Assembly: GCA_020137815.1 (NCBI GenBank)
Contig: CM035355.1
Coordinates: 4,760,520 to 4,824,519, forward strand
DNA length: 64,000 nt
Reading direction: 5' to 3'
Source of the DNA: Hormiphora californensis
Taxonomy: Eukaryota; Ctenophora; Tentaculata; Cydippida; Pleurobrachiidae
In this document: piece by piece, positions 51,622 through 63,375 of the stretch
Position numbering within the stretch: position 1 is the first letter of the stretch
Layout: each line of letters begins with the position of its first letter
Notes under the pieces: model-generated
Told to the model about the DNA's origin: nothing
The model's database searches: none
What the model saw: the letters and a program-made list of their open reading frames with translations, nothing else
Translations under genes and position numbers: made by a program

Positions 51622-54600
51622 ATGCGATCTTTCATCGTGCTTGTTGTCCTGTGTCTGGGGTGGGTCTTTGCAGTAAAGGACCTGAGGGCAGCCTACAAGG
51701 AATTCAAGAACAAGTTCCCTCGAGAAGGCGAGAGTGGGTTGAAAAACGATCTGTTGAGGTAACTCTTCTATTAATATTAGCTTGGTGACGCATTCACCCC
51801 TACATTACCATGCCAGACACGCACAGAGGATGGCATCACCAAAATATTAGCAGAGTTGTAAGATTGTTCATTGCATATATAATCTAATTTTTGTAATGCC
51901 ATCAGCTCACGGGCTTCGTTCGACACACTTCACGTATCAGTAGGGGTGACTACGTCACCAAAATATACCCGGCCCGGCTGCTTCTAAACAGCACTTTGTA
52001 AAACAGGTACAGGCAGTTTAGGAGGAATGCTGGACTGATTGACAAGATCAATGAAATGCAAAGTGAATGGAAGGCGGGATTTACTCTCTTTTCTGACATG
52101 GTAGGAATAAGAATTGAATCTGGAATCTGGTACTTGTAACTTGTCTGGCGACTCAAACAATAATATGGTCCATCTTTTGATTTTAGACTGAGGAGGAAAA
52201 GAGGCAATATCTTGGCTTGGCGAACAGCACAGATCTAGCCCTGGAAGCAGGAGTTGGAAGTCATGGATTTGGAGACTTTCACTCCAGTGACCCATCCGGA
52301 AAGCTATGGGAGATGGGACCAATTAAAAATCAGGGAGGATGTGGGAGCTGTTGGGCGTTTGCTGCTGTTGGTGCAGTTGAGGGCATGATGATAAAGGTCA
52401 GTTAATTTAGGAACAAGCAAGCTTTACTCGTCGAAGGTTACTAATTGTATCACTTGACAAAAGGTCCAGCAAAGAAAAGTAAAATCACAATTTCTTCCAG
52501 GAACATGGTGAGTTCAAGGATTTATCAGAGCAGACCCTGCTCGACTGTGTCTTTGAAGGCTCCAGGGATGGATGCCAAGGAGGGTGGAGTGATCTGGCTA
52601 TTCGGTGGATGGGATCCGATAGTAAAATAGCGGGAAGGAGTGCCCCTCACGGATACCTCCCCTACAGGAGTGACAACAAGTACAGAGGTAAGGGGAGAAA
52701 CAAGGGAAATTATTTAGGCTCTATCACGCTGCCTGCCCGGTATGAAACTTAAGCAGCAAACCAAATACAAGACCTGATGTAACTAATTTCGAATGTTTAC
52801 AATTCGTGTCTATTCCAAGGTAAGGATAGGGAGTGTACGGATTTAAAGAAACCCTTTGCAAATGGGCTGAAACGAGCTAAGCCCCGGGCTTACAGAGCAA
52901 ATTATAGAACACAGAATGATGCCGGTCTTCAGCATGTAAGTGTGTTAGAGACAAATTCAATGTACCCGTCAAATTCTTTCTTTGGATGAGTTCACTTCTC
53001 ACATTTCCCACGCTACTTTTGCTTGTTCTTATGCTCTAATCAAATGTGGAGTGTGGATTCCACACTCCACATTTTACTCACATGTGGACTCAAGATTGTC
53101 ATTTGTCATGTACAATCCGGGCACAGACACATAAATTTTGCACTATTCATTAATTTTATTCCTTCCAGGCTCTAGCTACAGAGGGACCTGTAGTAGTGTA
53201 CATTTTCTCCTCTTGGGCCCTTCCTTTCTATCTGTTTGGCACTTACCATGGAACTGGGTGCAAGGCTAGCTACACCAGCAACCACGCCGTCATCGCCGCC
53301 GGTTATGAGAAGGATTACTGGTGAGATGGTTTAGGCGGGAACTTAGTTTACTAAATTCAAGGTCGCAAATTTTCGAAGATGAAATGATCTGGTGCTAACA
53401 ACTAACATCCACTTGCCCAATTCTAGGTACATCAAGAACAGTTGGGGTTCACTTTGGGGGAACTCTGGGTATGGCCACTTTAGTCGAAAACATCCCAATC
53501 TTTGTCAGGTGAATCTTTACGTAGTCCAATTTATTGAAAATTTTCCGTCTCGCTTATTGATTATTCCACCAATATGCCCCGATTTTAGCAGTTTAAAAAC
53601 ATCTAACTTTAACTCAAATCTCAGAACAATTTCCAATCTTGCATTCTTCAGGTTTCCAGTACCCGAAAGTACATCGAGTGGAACCCAAACAGGGAATATG
53701 ATACCTGCAAGGACACCCACCCCAGTGAGAGGACTCCTTGTACCAATGACAGGATCCTGAACAGTAAGGTTGGATTTGGGCGGGTAGAAATGTGACAGCA
53801 AAGTTTCAAACTCACATCAAGCTGGATACAAAAAGGACAAAACTACTACAATAATCAATATTATTTAGCGTAAAAATTGTCCATCCTCCCAGAGGATGAA
53901 TGTGTGAGCAGGGGATGTTGTTATGACGCAGATCAGGCTGGAACTGCTAACCAGTGCTTTGCAAACGGTCAAATCACACTCTACGACGCCAACAATAAGA
54001 GGTATTATAATAACGTACTTTCCAGTTACCACGTGTTGCAGACTTGCCTAGCTCAACCTCCTTTTCGCAAGCTCCGCCCGAGAAATGGACTTGAACAAAA
54101 CAATTGCAGACCCCGCTGTTGCCTCTTTCCCCAACAACTTAACTACCACTAATTTTAAACTTTTCTTTCCAGGAGGGTTGTGTACGGGTCAGTCAAGGAT
54201 GTCGAGGATCTTCAGTTCGAGGCAGTGTCATTTAAAGTTGAGAGAGGAACGTGGATCATTTACAAGGGCGACGATTGGTGGAATGGCCCTTCTTGGGTGG
54301 GTAGGGCGAGCTCAGTAGTGTTTGTATGTCAGTGTGTTTGTGTGTCAGTATGTTTGTGTGTTTGTGTGTCAGTATATTTGTGTGTCAGTGTGTTTACTGT
54401 CGGTGTGTTTCTACTTCTTTTACAGTTTTTAATATATTCTCTGCAGGTGGTAACAGCAGCAGATGGTCGACTATCGTTGTCTAAGTCCATTGGAAGTGTT
54501 CGACTTATCTCCGACAAGAAAGTTATGCACCTTTTCGAGTAAGTACCGAAAAAAAAAAATTTTCCAATTGCCATCTAGTGAGATTATGGGTAAAGTTATG

Positions 54601-55034
54601 TCTCGTGTTTTCTTCAGACATGTACTAATTATATTTTTCCAGTCTTGGCACCTGGCAGTAAGCATACAGTGCAACTTTTCCCTACACTAGAAAATTAGAT
54701 CAGTGGTGTGTACAGTAACGCTGTACAAAAAGCTATAGCCTGGCTTTCCCAAACTTGTATACCATCTGACTTCACTACCCGTCTTACCATTCAGCTTTTT
54801 CAGACAAGAAAATTCAGCGAGAAACTATTAAGCCAGAAATTAAATTTTCTTTCACTAAAAGCGGCTAGTTAGCTTTCCTCGGAATACTTAGACAGTCTCA
54901 ATTCTTTGACAGGAGGCGGTATATTTCTGAAATCTCAATTTTATGAATTACTCTCTCTCTCTGAATAACACTACTATTTCTCAACAGGTACTCTGACTAC
55001 CTGGGTGACGTATACACTGTTTCAAAGGACCACG
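51622..55034 (+). CDS. Papain-like cysteine protease with trefoil and beta/gamma-crystallin domains, copy 2 (3' exon changed or lost)
   Basis: Twelve exons match copy 1 one for one: 51622-51758, 52007-52100, 52187-52396, 52501-52687, 52820-52935, 53169-53320, 53427-53508, 53652-53763, 53893-54001, 54173-54296, 54447-54538 and 54988-55034 (487 codons plus one base). Signal peptide, prodomain, Gln/Cys (GGCGSCWAF), His ([10 protein letters not shown]), Asn ([11 protein letters not shown]) and the trefoil (CVSRGCCYD) are intact, so it should be an active protease. Exon lengths equal copy 1 except the eleventh (two codons longer). No counterpart of copy 1's last exon, with both Ca-signature motifs, is found before repeats begin at 55.6 kb. 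Reading through the final donor gives GE and stop; a phase-compatible alternative exon at 55247-55527 is listed separately. Confidence 0.85.
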
Positions 55035-55246
55035 GTGAGTAATTTTAGAAGTGTCCGGTGATTAGACAGGTGTCAGGTGCAATTAGAGAGGTGTCAGGTG
55101 CAATTAGAGAGGTACCGGGAGAGTAATCACCGTCTAGTACCAAAAGAGTCAACACTCAAAAGCATAGTATCGAACTTTTAGTTCCCGATTACATAACGTG
55201 ACTGACACACCCTGATATCTGTTGACATGTAGCATGTAGGAATCAG

Positions 55247-55527
55247 GAAGGGGAGACAAATTGAGAACAGTAGAAGGAGGAGGTCGAGATATACTGAGTT
55301 GTCAAGATAATACAGGGCAACATGGAGCCCCGCCCATATTAATTGCATGTGCAATTAAAACCACAATGAATACACGTCCTTTAATTAATTATGCGGGACA
55401 CATAATTATGACACAATTCGACCACAACTCCTTCAACCGCATAGCTATTAGCGGAGAGAAATATGCATGGCCTTATAATAACAACAACGCCCATTCCAAA
55501 TTATATGGCGTTACGTACTGTAATTAA
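55247..55527 (+). CDS. Possible alternative last exon of protease copy 2
   Basis: An acceptor (GGAATCAG) at 55246 is in the right phase to continue exon 54988-55034 and opens about 92 codons to a TAA. The end (FNRIAISGEKYAWPYNNNN) is faintly like a crystallin strand pattern (I-x-I-S-G then aromatic), but there is no NDxxSS motif and no similarity to copy 1's last exon. It could equally be chance. Confidence 0.25.
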
Positions 55528-55575
55528 GGACTACAGTGTGTGTGATATGTGTATAAACTACAGAATTATTATATA

Positions 55576-55948
55576 CAGTCGGACCCCGATTTAGGGACCC
55601 CCGATTTAGGGACACCCCGATTTAGGGACAGGATTTTTTTCCCCCAAAAATTTTTGAATTTTTTTGGGTAATTTTTTGTGAAATTTTTCAAAAAGATTCC
55701 AGCCATGTCCGAATCGTGTTTCGAATCGGTGCATCTTATCGCATGTCCTTCTGCTAATTAGACGGTTTGGAACGAACCGATACGTGATCCCCATGGTGCC
55801 CATCGAATCACAAGTTCACCAAGGTCCAAGCGTCAAAATTTCGTTTCGATGGGGATCACGTTTCGATTCGTTCCGTCTAATTAGCAGCAGGACATGCGAT
55901 AAGATGCACCGATTCGAAACACGATTCGGACGTGGCTGGTATACCTTT
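55576..55948. mobile_element. Truncated pogo-like element
   Basis: Begins TACAGTCGGACCCCGATTTA and carries the ~100-bp internal block in both orientations (GATCCCCATGGTGCCCATCG, then CGATGGGGATCACG), as in the 24321 element. Its right end is missing; the next element starts inside it. Confidence 0.8.
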
Positions 55949-56681
55949 TATAGGGTAGAAAGGGGTAAAATGGCACACGGGGTAAAATGGCACATGTATG
56001 GGGTAAAATGGTCCTAGTTATTACATGTAGTCACGTGACTTTTTCTCCAGCGGAGACCTGCTCGTTCTGTTCCGAATTTTTGCTTTAAAACTGCTGTAAT
56101 TTCTGTTTGAGTTGGCCGATTTTAATTTTGCAAAAACTGCCAGTTAGGGTTTTTATCCTTCTAAAACTTGGTATAAAAATTTTTCAAAAAACCCACTATT
56201 AAGTTGATTAAATTGTCAAATTAGTCAAACTGGGGTAAAATGGTTCACCCTCGCTGGGGTAAAATGGTTCACCCTGGGACCAATGAAATCGAGCCTCCAA
56301 TACCACGTGATACCAACTGGGGTAAAATGGTCCAGCACACTGGGGTAAAATGGTCCAGCAGAACAGAAATTACTGAAAATAACATGGACCATTTTACCCC
56401 AGTGCTCTAACAACACCAGGCACGTGATAATAATCGAGCAATGCTATTGGCTGGACCATTTTACCCCAGTGCAAAATTTCCAAAAAAAGCCCTACCAAAC
56501 TTTTTGAATTGATTAATTAAGCTATTAAATAAAACTTTCAGATTTTAAAATTTAGCTCGTCTGAAAGGAAAACGTTTCATTGGATAGCCTATATAATTTT
56601 TTTTCTTCTTGCTGTATAAATTGAGTATTTTAGAACCTAAAACGTTAGAAAGTGTGCCATTTTACCCCTTTCTACCCTATA
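55949..56681. mobile_element. Element with iterated GGGGTAAAATGG motifs
   Basis: About 730 bp with ~28-bp terminal inverted repeats (TATAGGGTAGAAAGGGGTAA then AATGGCACA). Inside, GGGGTAAAATGG occurs about seven times in direct orientation on the left and about three times inverted on the right (CCATTTTACCCC). No transposase. Confidence 0.85.
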
Positions 56682-58604
56682 CAAGGTGGGCCACGGATTG
56701 TTGGTCATGGTTAGCGAGGTGGTGCGTCAAAGCGGTGATATTTGTGAGAATAAAAATTATGGGAGCACTCTGGATCAATTCCTTGGTAACTTTTTCCATA
56801 ATTTTTTGTCAAAAATTCGAAAATTCATTTTTCATTCCTTCATTCATTTCTCGTTCATTCATGATGTGAGCATCCTAATTTTCCATCATTATGCTATTTT
56901 TCTTTGGCTTGAATTTATCTTTCCGATGAGCACCATGAAAATGAAATTGAATCACCAGGTCACTCAGCAGTTGAGAAAATGTTCATGCATGATTTTGGCT
57001 CTTTTTGCGACTTTCAAACAGATGTATCACGGCTACCCTTCGTTCAATCTTCTTAAAACTTTGGGAAAACATTGGATAAGCAAAGATCTTTGCTCACAAG
57101 AAAAATCAAGGCCAAAGATCAAAGTTCATTTTTCATTTTTGTTAGTTCATTCCGTTCATTCAGGAACCAACATCCCTAAAGTGATGAAAAGGTTTGGGTT
57201 TTGTTTGGCCCATGTCCTGCAATGACAGAGAGGTGTAATAGCGTGTTTCCGGGCTAGTTTGTGGGTGTCCATGTGATCATGATGATATCTGACACCTTTT
57301 CTGAGCCATAATTAAGGGATTTTTGATTAACGGATTGTTGGTCATGGTTAGCGAGGTGGTGCGTCAAAACGGTGATAGTTGTGAGAATAAAAATTATGGG
57401 AGCACTTTGGATCAATTCCTTGGTAACTTTTTCCATAATTTTTTGTCATAAATTCGAAAATTCATTTTTCATTCCTTCATTCATTTCTCGTTCATCACCA
57501 GGTCACTCAGCAGTTGAGAAAATGTTCATGCATGATTTTGGCTCTTTTTGCGACTTTCAAACAGATGTATCACGGCTACCCTTCGTTCAATCTTCTTAAA
57601 ACTTTGGGAAAACATTGGATAAGCAAAGATCTTTGCTCACAAGAAAAATCAAGGCCAAAGATCAAAGTTCATTTTTCATTTTTGTTAGTTCATTCCGTTC
57701 ATTCAGGAACCAACATCCCTAAAGTGATGAAAAGGTTTGGGTTTTGTTTGGCCCATGTCCTGCAATGACAGAGAGGTGTAATAGCGTGTTTCCGGGCTAG
57801 TTTGTGGGTGTCCATGTGATCATGATGATATCTGACACCTTTTCTGAGCCATAATTAAGGGATTTTCTCAAATTCAAGCATGTAACTTGGTTTTTCTGCG
57901 ATTAGTACCGTGCAGCAATGTTATGAGATCTCATAACACCTCAAAAATGATGATTAGCTCAATGAAATGAGTTGATTTATGATGTAATTGTTCGTTTCGT
58001 TCAATTTGACATCGGTTTTAATCTTTTCAATCATAAATCAACTCATTTCATTGAGCTAATCATCATTTGAGGTGTTATGAGATCTCATAACATTGCTGCA
58101 CGGTACTAATCGCAGAAAAACCAAGTTACATGCTTGAATTTGAGAAAATCCCTTAATTATGGCTCAGAAAAGGTGTCAGATATCATCATGATCACATGGA
58201 CACCCACAAACTAGCCCGGAAACACGCTATTACACCTCTCTGTCATTGCAGGACATGGGCCAAACAAAACCCAAACCTTTTCATCACTTTAGAGATGTTG
58301 GTTCCTGAATGAACGGAATGAACTAACAAAAATGAAAAATGAACTTTGATTGGTAACTTTTTCCATAATTTTTTGTCATAAATTCGAAAATTCATTTTTC
58401 ATTCCTTCATTCATTTCTCGTTCATTCATGATGTGAGCATCCTAATTTTCCATCATTATGCTATTTTTCTTTGGCTTGGATTTATCTTTCCAATGAGCAC
58501 CATGAAAATGAAATTGAAGCACCAGGTCACTCAGCAGTTGAGAAAATGTTCATGCATGATTTTGGCTCTTTTTGCGACTTTCAAACAGATGTATCAAGGC
58601 CAAA
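56682..58604. mobile_element. Rearranged copies of the CAAGGTGGGCC foldback element
   Basis: A left arm (56682-57329) is followed by a second left arm lacking the first bases and about 90 internal bp (57330-57870), the palindrome centre, a shortened right arm (to about 58350), then a third left-arm piece (58351-58604) in direct orientation. The junctions indicate unequal exchange or template switching between foldback copies. Confidence 0.8.
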
Positions 58605-58778
58605 TGTAAGTTGATATATACATACATACATACATGTATAGACGCTTTGTTACCATCCGTTTGGTCCCAGTTTGAGACGAACCAGACATCGTACGACCTT
58701 AAACCAAGCGGCATTCGACAGATAATTGTCTCGTGCATGTACCCATCTGGGTGGCGACTCTCCATCTTACCTATGACG

Positions 58779-58812
58779 CGCGCAATGACGTCACGAGTGA
58801 CGTCATTGCGCG
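58779..58812. promoter_or_regulatory. CRE-containing 34-bp palindrome (three tandem copies)
   Basis: Arms of 16 bases (CGCGCAATGACGTCAC) around a GA spacer form a perfect inverted repeat holding two full TGACGTCA CRE/ATF sites. Identical copies lie at 59870-59903 and 60890-60923. Regulatory activity is untested; it may instead be a structural feature of the repeat. Confidence 0.5.
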
Positions 58813-59269
58813 AGACCGACTAACTTTTTTCAAACGCCTCTAGCACCCTGAAGACGTGTTCCGATTTCTGATTTGACGAAAAATCGTTACCGGCAAATCG
58901 TCTGAACTTTCAGATACTATATAGCGAATTTTCGTAGCTTATCATTTTGAGCCCTTAAATCGCGTCGGAAGTCAAAAATTTGACGAAAAATTCAGCAAAT
59001 TGCACGTTTTTCGAGCAAAAACTCCCTTTCCTGACCACTGTGGTCAATGAAACTTTACAAGCTCCTTTGGGGTATTCATTCAAAATATATCGTGATGCAA
59101 TTACGTCGTTACGACGTCACTAATTACGTCAAATGACGTCATTATGACGGCTAAAATACGATTTTCACAGAAATTCGTCTCGTTTCTCATATAACGCATC
59201 ATTTCGACAATATTACATCATGAAATAATGTCATGCTGCGATTAGAAGCCAAAAAGGGACCTAAATTAA

Positions 59270-59401
59270 GCCAAAAACTAATTGAAATTAGTTGGCGGGA
59301 AAGGTGACCCACTTACACCTTTGCCTGCTGCCGGGATCAGGGATATAAAAGGTGAATATAATGGAATAAGACAGTGAAAGAGAGTGTGATAGAGTGAGAG
59401 A

Positions 59402-59483
<82 letters not shown>

Positions 59484-59697
59484 ATGAGAGAGAGAGAGCG
59501 AGAGAGAGAGAGAGACAGGGACAGGGAGACATGGAGGAGAGAGAGAGAGGGATAGAACGAACAGGAATAAGTTACCCTCGAAAAATATGAGATTGAGATA
59601 CCGAGAGATAGAATGAGAGTTCGTGGTGATACCCGGCAGGAGCAAAAGGTGTAAGTGGGTCACCTTTCCCGCCAACTAATTTCAATTAGTTTTTGGC
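59270..59697. mobile_element. TTAA-flanked MITE with (GA)n core (copies at 60350-60729 and 61379-61798)
   Basis: Terminal inverted repeats of about 55 bp, GCCAAAAACTAATTGAAATT then AGTTGGCGGGAAAGG, flanked by TTAA. The middle is a 100-150 bp (GA)n tract, whose length differs between the three copies. The copies multiplied with the tandem unit rather than by independent insertion. Confidence 0.85.
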
Positions 59698-60489
59698 TTA
59701 ATATATACATATATACATATATAGATGTATAGACGCTTTGTTACCTTCCGTTTGGTCCCAGTTTGAGACGAACCAGACATCGTACGACCTTAAACCAGGC
59801 GGCATTCGACAGATAATTGTCTCGTGCATGTACCCATTTGGGTGGCGACTCTCCATCTTACCTATGACGCGCGCAATGACGTCACGAGTGACGTCATTGC
59901 GCGAGACCGACTAACTTTTTTCAAACGCTTCTAGCACCCTGAAGACGTGTTCTGATTTCTGATTTGACGAAAAATCGTTACCGGCAAATCGTCTGAACTT
60001 TCAGACACTATATAGCAAATTTTCGTAGTTTATCATTTTGAGCCCTTAAATCGCGTCGGAAGTCAAAAATTTGACGAAAAATTCAGCAAATTGAACGTTT
60101 TTCGAGCAAAAACTCCCTTTCCTGACCACTGTGGTCAATGAAACTTTACAAGCTCCTTTGGGGTATTGATTCAAAATGAATTGTGATGCAATTACGTCGT
60201 TACGACGTCACTAATTACGTCAAATGACGTCAAAAATACGATTTTCACAGAAATTCGTCTCGTTTCTCATATAACGCATCATTTCGACAATATTACATCA
60301 TGAAATAATGTCATGCTGCGATTAGAAACCAAAAAGGGAACTAAATTAAGCCAAAAACTAATTGAAATTAGTTGGCGGGAAAGGTGACCCACTTACACCT
60401 TTGCCTGCTGCCGGGATCAGGGATATAAGAGGTGAATATAATGGAATAAGACAGTGAAAGAGAGTTTGATAGAGTGAGAGAGAGAGAGA

Positions 60490-60556
<67 letters not shown>

Positions 60557-61502
60557 ACAGGGTGACAGGGAGGAGAGAGAGGGATAGAACGAACAGGAAT
60601 AAGTTACACTCGAAAAATATAAGATTGAGACACCGAGGGATAGAATTAGAGTTCGTGGTGATACCCGGCAGCAGCAAAAGGTGTAAGTGGGTCACCTTTC
60701 CCGCCAACTAATTTCAATTAGTTTTTGGCTTAATACATAGATAGACGTATAGACGCTTTGTTACCTTCCGTTTGGTCCCAGTTTGAGACGAACCAGACAT
60801 CGTACGACCTTAAACCAAGCGGCATTCGACAGATAATTGTCTCGTGCATGTACCCATTCCGGTGGCGACTCTCCATCTTGCCTATGACGCGCGCAATGAC
60901 GTCACGAGTGACGTCATTGCGCGAGACCGACTAACTTTTTTCAAGCGCCTCTAGCACTCTGAAGACGTGTTCCGATTTCTGATTTGACAAAAAATCGTTA
61001 CCGGCAAATTGTCTAAACTTTCAGAAACTATATTGCGAATTTTCGTAGCTGATCATTTTGAGCCCTTAAATCGCGTCGGATGTCAAAAATTTGACGAAAA
61101 ATTCAGCAAATTGAACGTTTTTCTAGCAAAAACTCCCTTTCCTGACCACTGTGGTCAATGAAACTTTACAAGCTCCTTTGGGGTATTGATTCAAAATATA
61201 TCGTGATGCAATTACGTCGTTACGACGTCACTAATTACGTCAAATGACGTCATAATGACGTCTAAAATACGATTTTCACATAAATTCGTCTCGTTTCTCA
61301 TATATCGCATTATTTCGACAATATTATTATGAAATACTGTCTTACTGCAATTAAAAACCAAAAAGGGACCTAAATTAAGCCAAAAACTAATTGAATTAGT
61401 TGGCGGGAAAGGTGGCCCACTTACACCTTTGCCTGCTGCCGGGATCAGGGATATAAGAGGTGAATACAATGGAATAAGACAGTGAAAGAGTGAAAGAGTG
61501 AT

Positions 61503-61599
<97 letters not shown>

Positions 61600-61806
61600 C
61601 AGAGAGAGGGACAGAGAGAGACAGAGAGACAGAGAGGAGAGAAATAGAACGAACAGGAATAAGTTACCCTTGAAAAATAAGGAATTGAGATACCGAGCTG
61701 GAGGGAGAGAGTGAATGAGAGTTCGTGGTGATACCCGGCAGTAGCAAAAGGTGTAAGTGGGCCACCTTTCCCGCCAACTAATTCAATTAGTTTTTGGCTT
61801 AATATA

Positions 61807-63367
61807 CAAGGTGGGCCACGGATTGTTGGTCATGGTTAGCGAGGTGGTGCGTCAAAGCGGTGATATTTGTGAGAATAAAATTATGGGAGCACTCTGGATC
61901 AATTCCTTGGTAACTTTTTCCATAATTTTTTGTCAAAAATTCGAAAATTCATTTTTCATTCCTTCATTCATTTCTCGTTCATTCATGATGTGAGCATCCT
62001 AATTTTCCATCATTATGCTATTTTTCTTTGGCTTGAATTTATCTTTCCGATGAGCACCATGAAAATGAAATTGAATCACCAGGTCACTCAGCAGTTGAGA
62101 AAATGTTCATGCATGATTTTGGCTCTTTTTGCGACTTTCAAACAGATGTATCACGGCTACCCTTCGTTCAATCTTCTTAAAACTTTGGGAAAACATTGGA
62201 TAAGCAAAGATCTTTGCTCACAAGAAAAATCAAGGCCAAAGATCAAAGTTCATTTTTCATTTTTGTTAGTTCATTCCGTTCATTCAGGAACCAACATCCC
62301 TAAAGTGATGAAAAGGTTTGGGTTTTGTTTGGCCCATGTCCTGCAATGACAGAGAGGTGTAATAGCGTGTTTCCGGGCTAGTTTGTGGGTGTCCATGTGA
62401 TCATGATGATATCTGACACCTTTTCTGAGCCATAATTAAGGGATTTTCTCAAATTCAAGCATGTAACTTGGTTTTTCTGCGATTAGTACCGTGCAGCAAT
62501 GTTATGAGATCTCATAACACCTCAAAAATGATGATTAGCTCAATGAAATGAGTTGATTTATGATGTAATTGTTCGTTTCGTTCAATTTGACATCGGTTTT
62601 AATCTTTTCAATCATAAATCAACTCATTTCATTGAGCTAATCATCATTTGAGGTGTTATGAGATCTCATAACATTGCTGCACGGTACTAATCGCAGAAAA
62701 ACCAAGTTACATGCTTGAATTTGAGAAAATCCCTTAATTATGGCTCAGAAAAGGTGTCAGATATCATCATGATCACATGGACACCCACAAACTAGCCCGG
62801 AAACACGCTATTACACCTCTCTGTCATTGCAGGACATGGGCCAAACAAAACCCAAACCTTTTCATCACTTTAGAGATGTTGGTTCCTGAATGAACGGAAT
62901 GAACTAACAAAAATGAAAAATGAACTTTGATCTTTGGCCTTGATTTTTCTTGTGAGCAAAGATCTTTGCTTATCCAATGTTTTCCCAAAGTTTTAAGAAG
63001 ATTGAACGAAAGGTAGCCGTGATACATCTGTTTGAAAGTCGCAAAAAGAGCCAAAATCATGCATGAACATTTTCTCAACTGCTGAGTGACCTGGTGCTTC
63101 AATTTCATTTTCATGGTGCTCATTGGAAAGATAAATCCAAGCCAAAGAAAAATAGCATAATGATGGAAAATTAGGATGCTCACATCATGAATGAACGAGA
63201 AATGAATGAAGGAATGAAAAATGAATTTTCGAATTTATGACAAAAAATTATGGAAAAAGTTACCAAGGAATTGATCCAAAGTGCTCCCATAATTTTTATT
63301 CTCACAACTATCACCGTTTTGACGCACCACCTCGCTAACCATGACCAACAATCCGTGGCCCACCTTG
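61807..63367. mobile_element. Complete foldback element, CAAGGTGGGCC ends
   Basis: Two arms of about 758 bp (61807-62564 and 62611-63367) in inverted orientation around a 46-bp loop, ends CAAGGTGGGCCACGG and complement, flanked by TATA. The arms have diverged slightly from each other. A 119-139 codon frame occurs in each arm but resembles no protein I know and mirrors itself. Confidence 0.9.
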
Positions 63368-63375
63368 TATATATA

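Larger units (their letters stand above)
58620..61803. repeat. Three tandem ~1.05-kb units
   Basis: The same sequence (starting near GACGCTTTGTTACC) begins at 58641, 59732 and 60752. Each unit has ~640 bp of unique sequence rich in ACGTCA motifs, then a TTAA-flanked MITE (59270-59697, 60350-60729, 61379-61798) with a (GA)n core. No protein-coding potential is seen outside the GA tracts. Confidence 0.93.
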
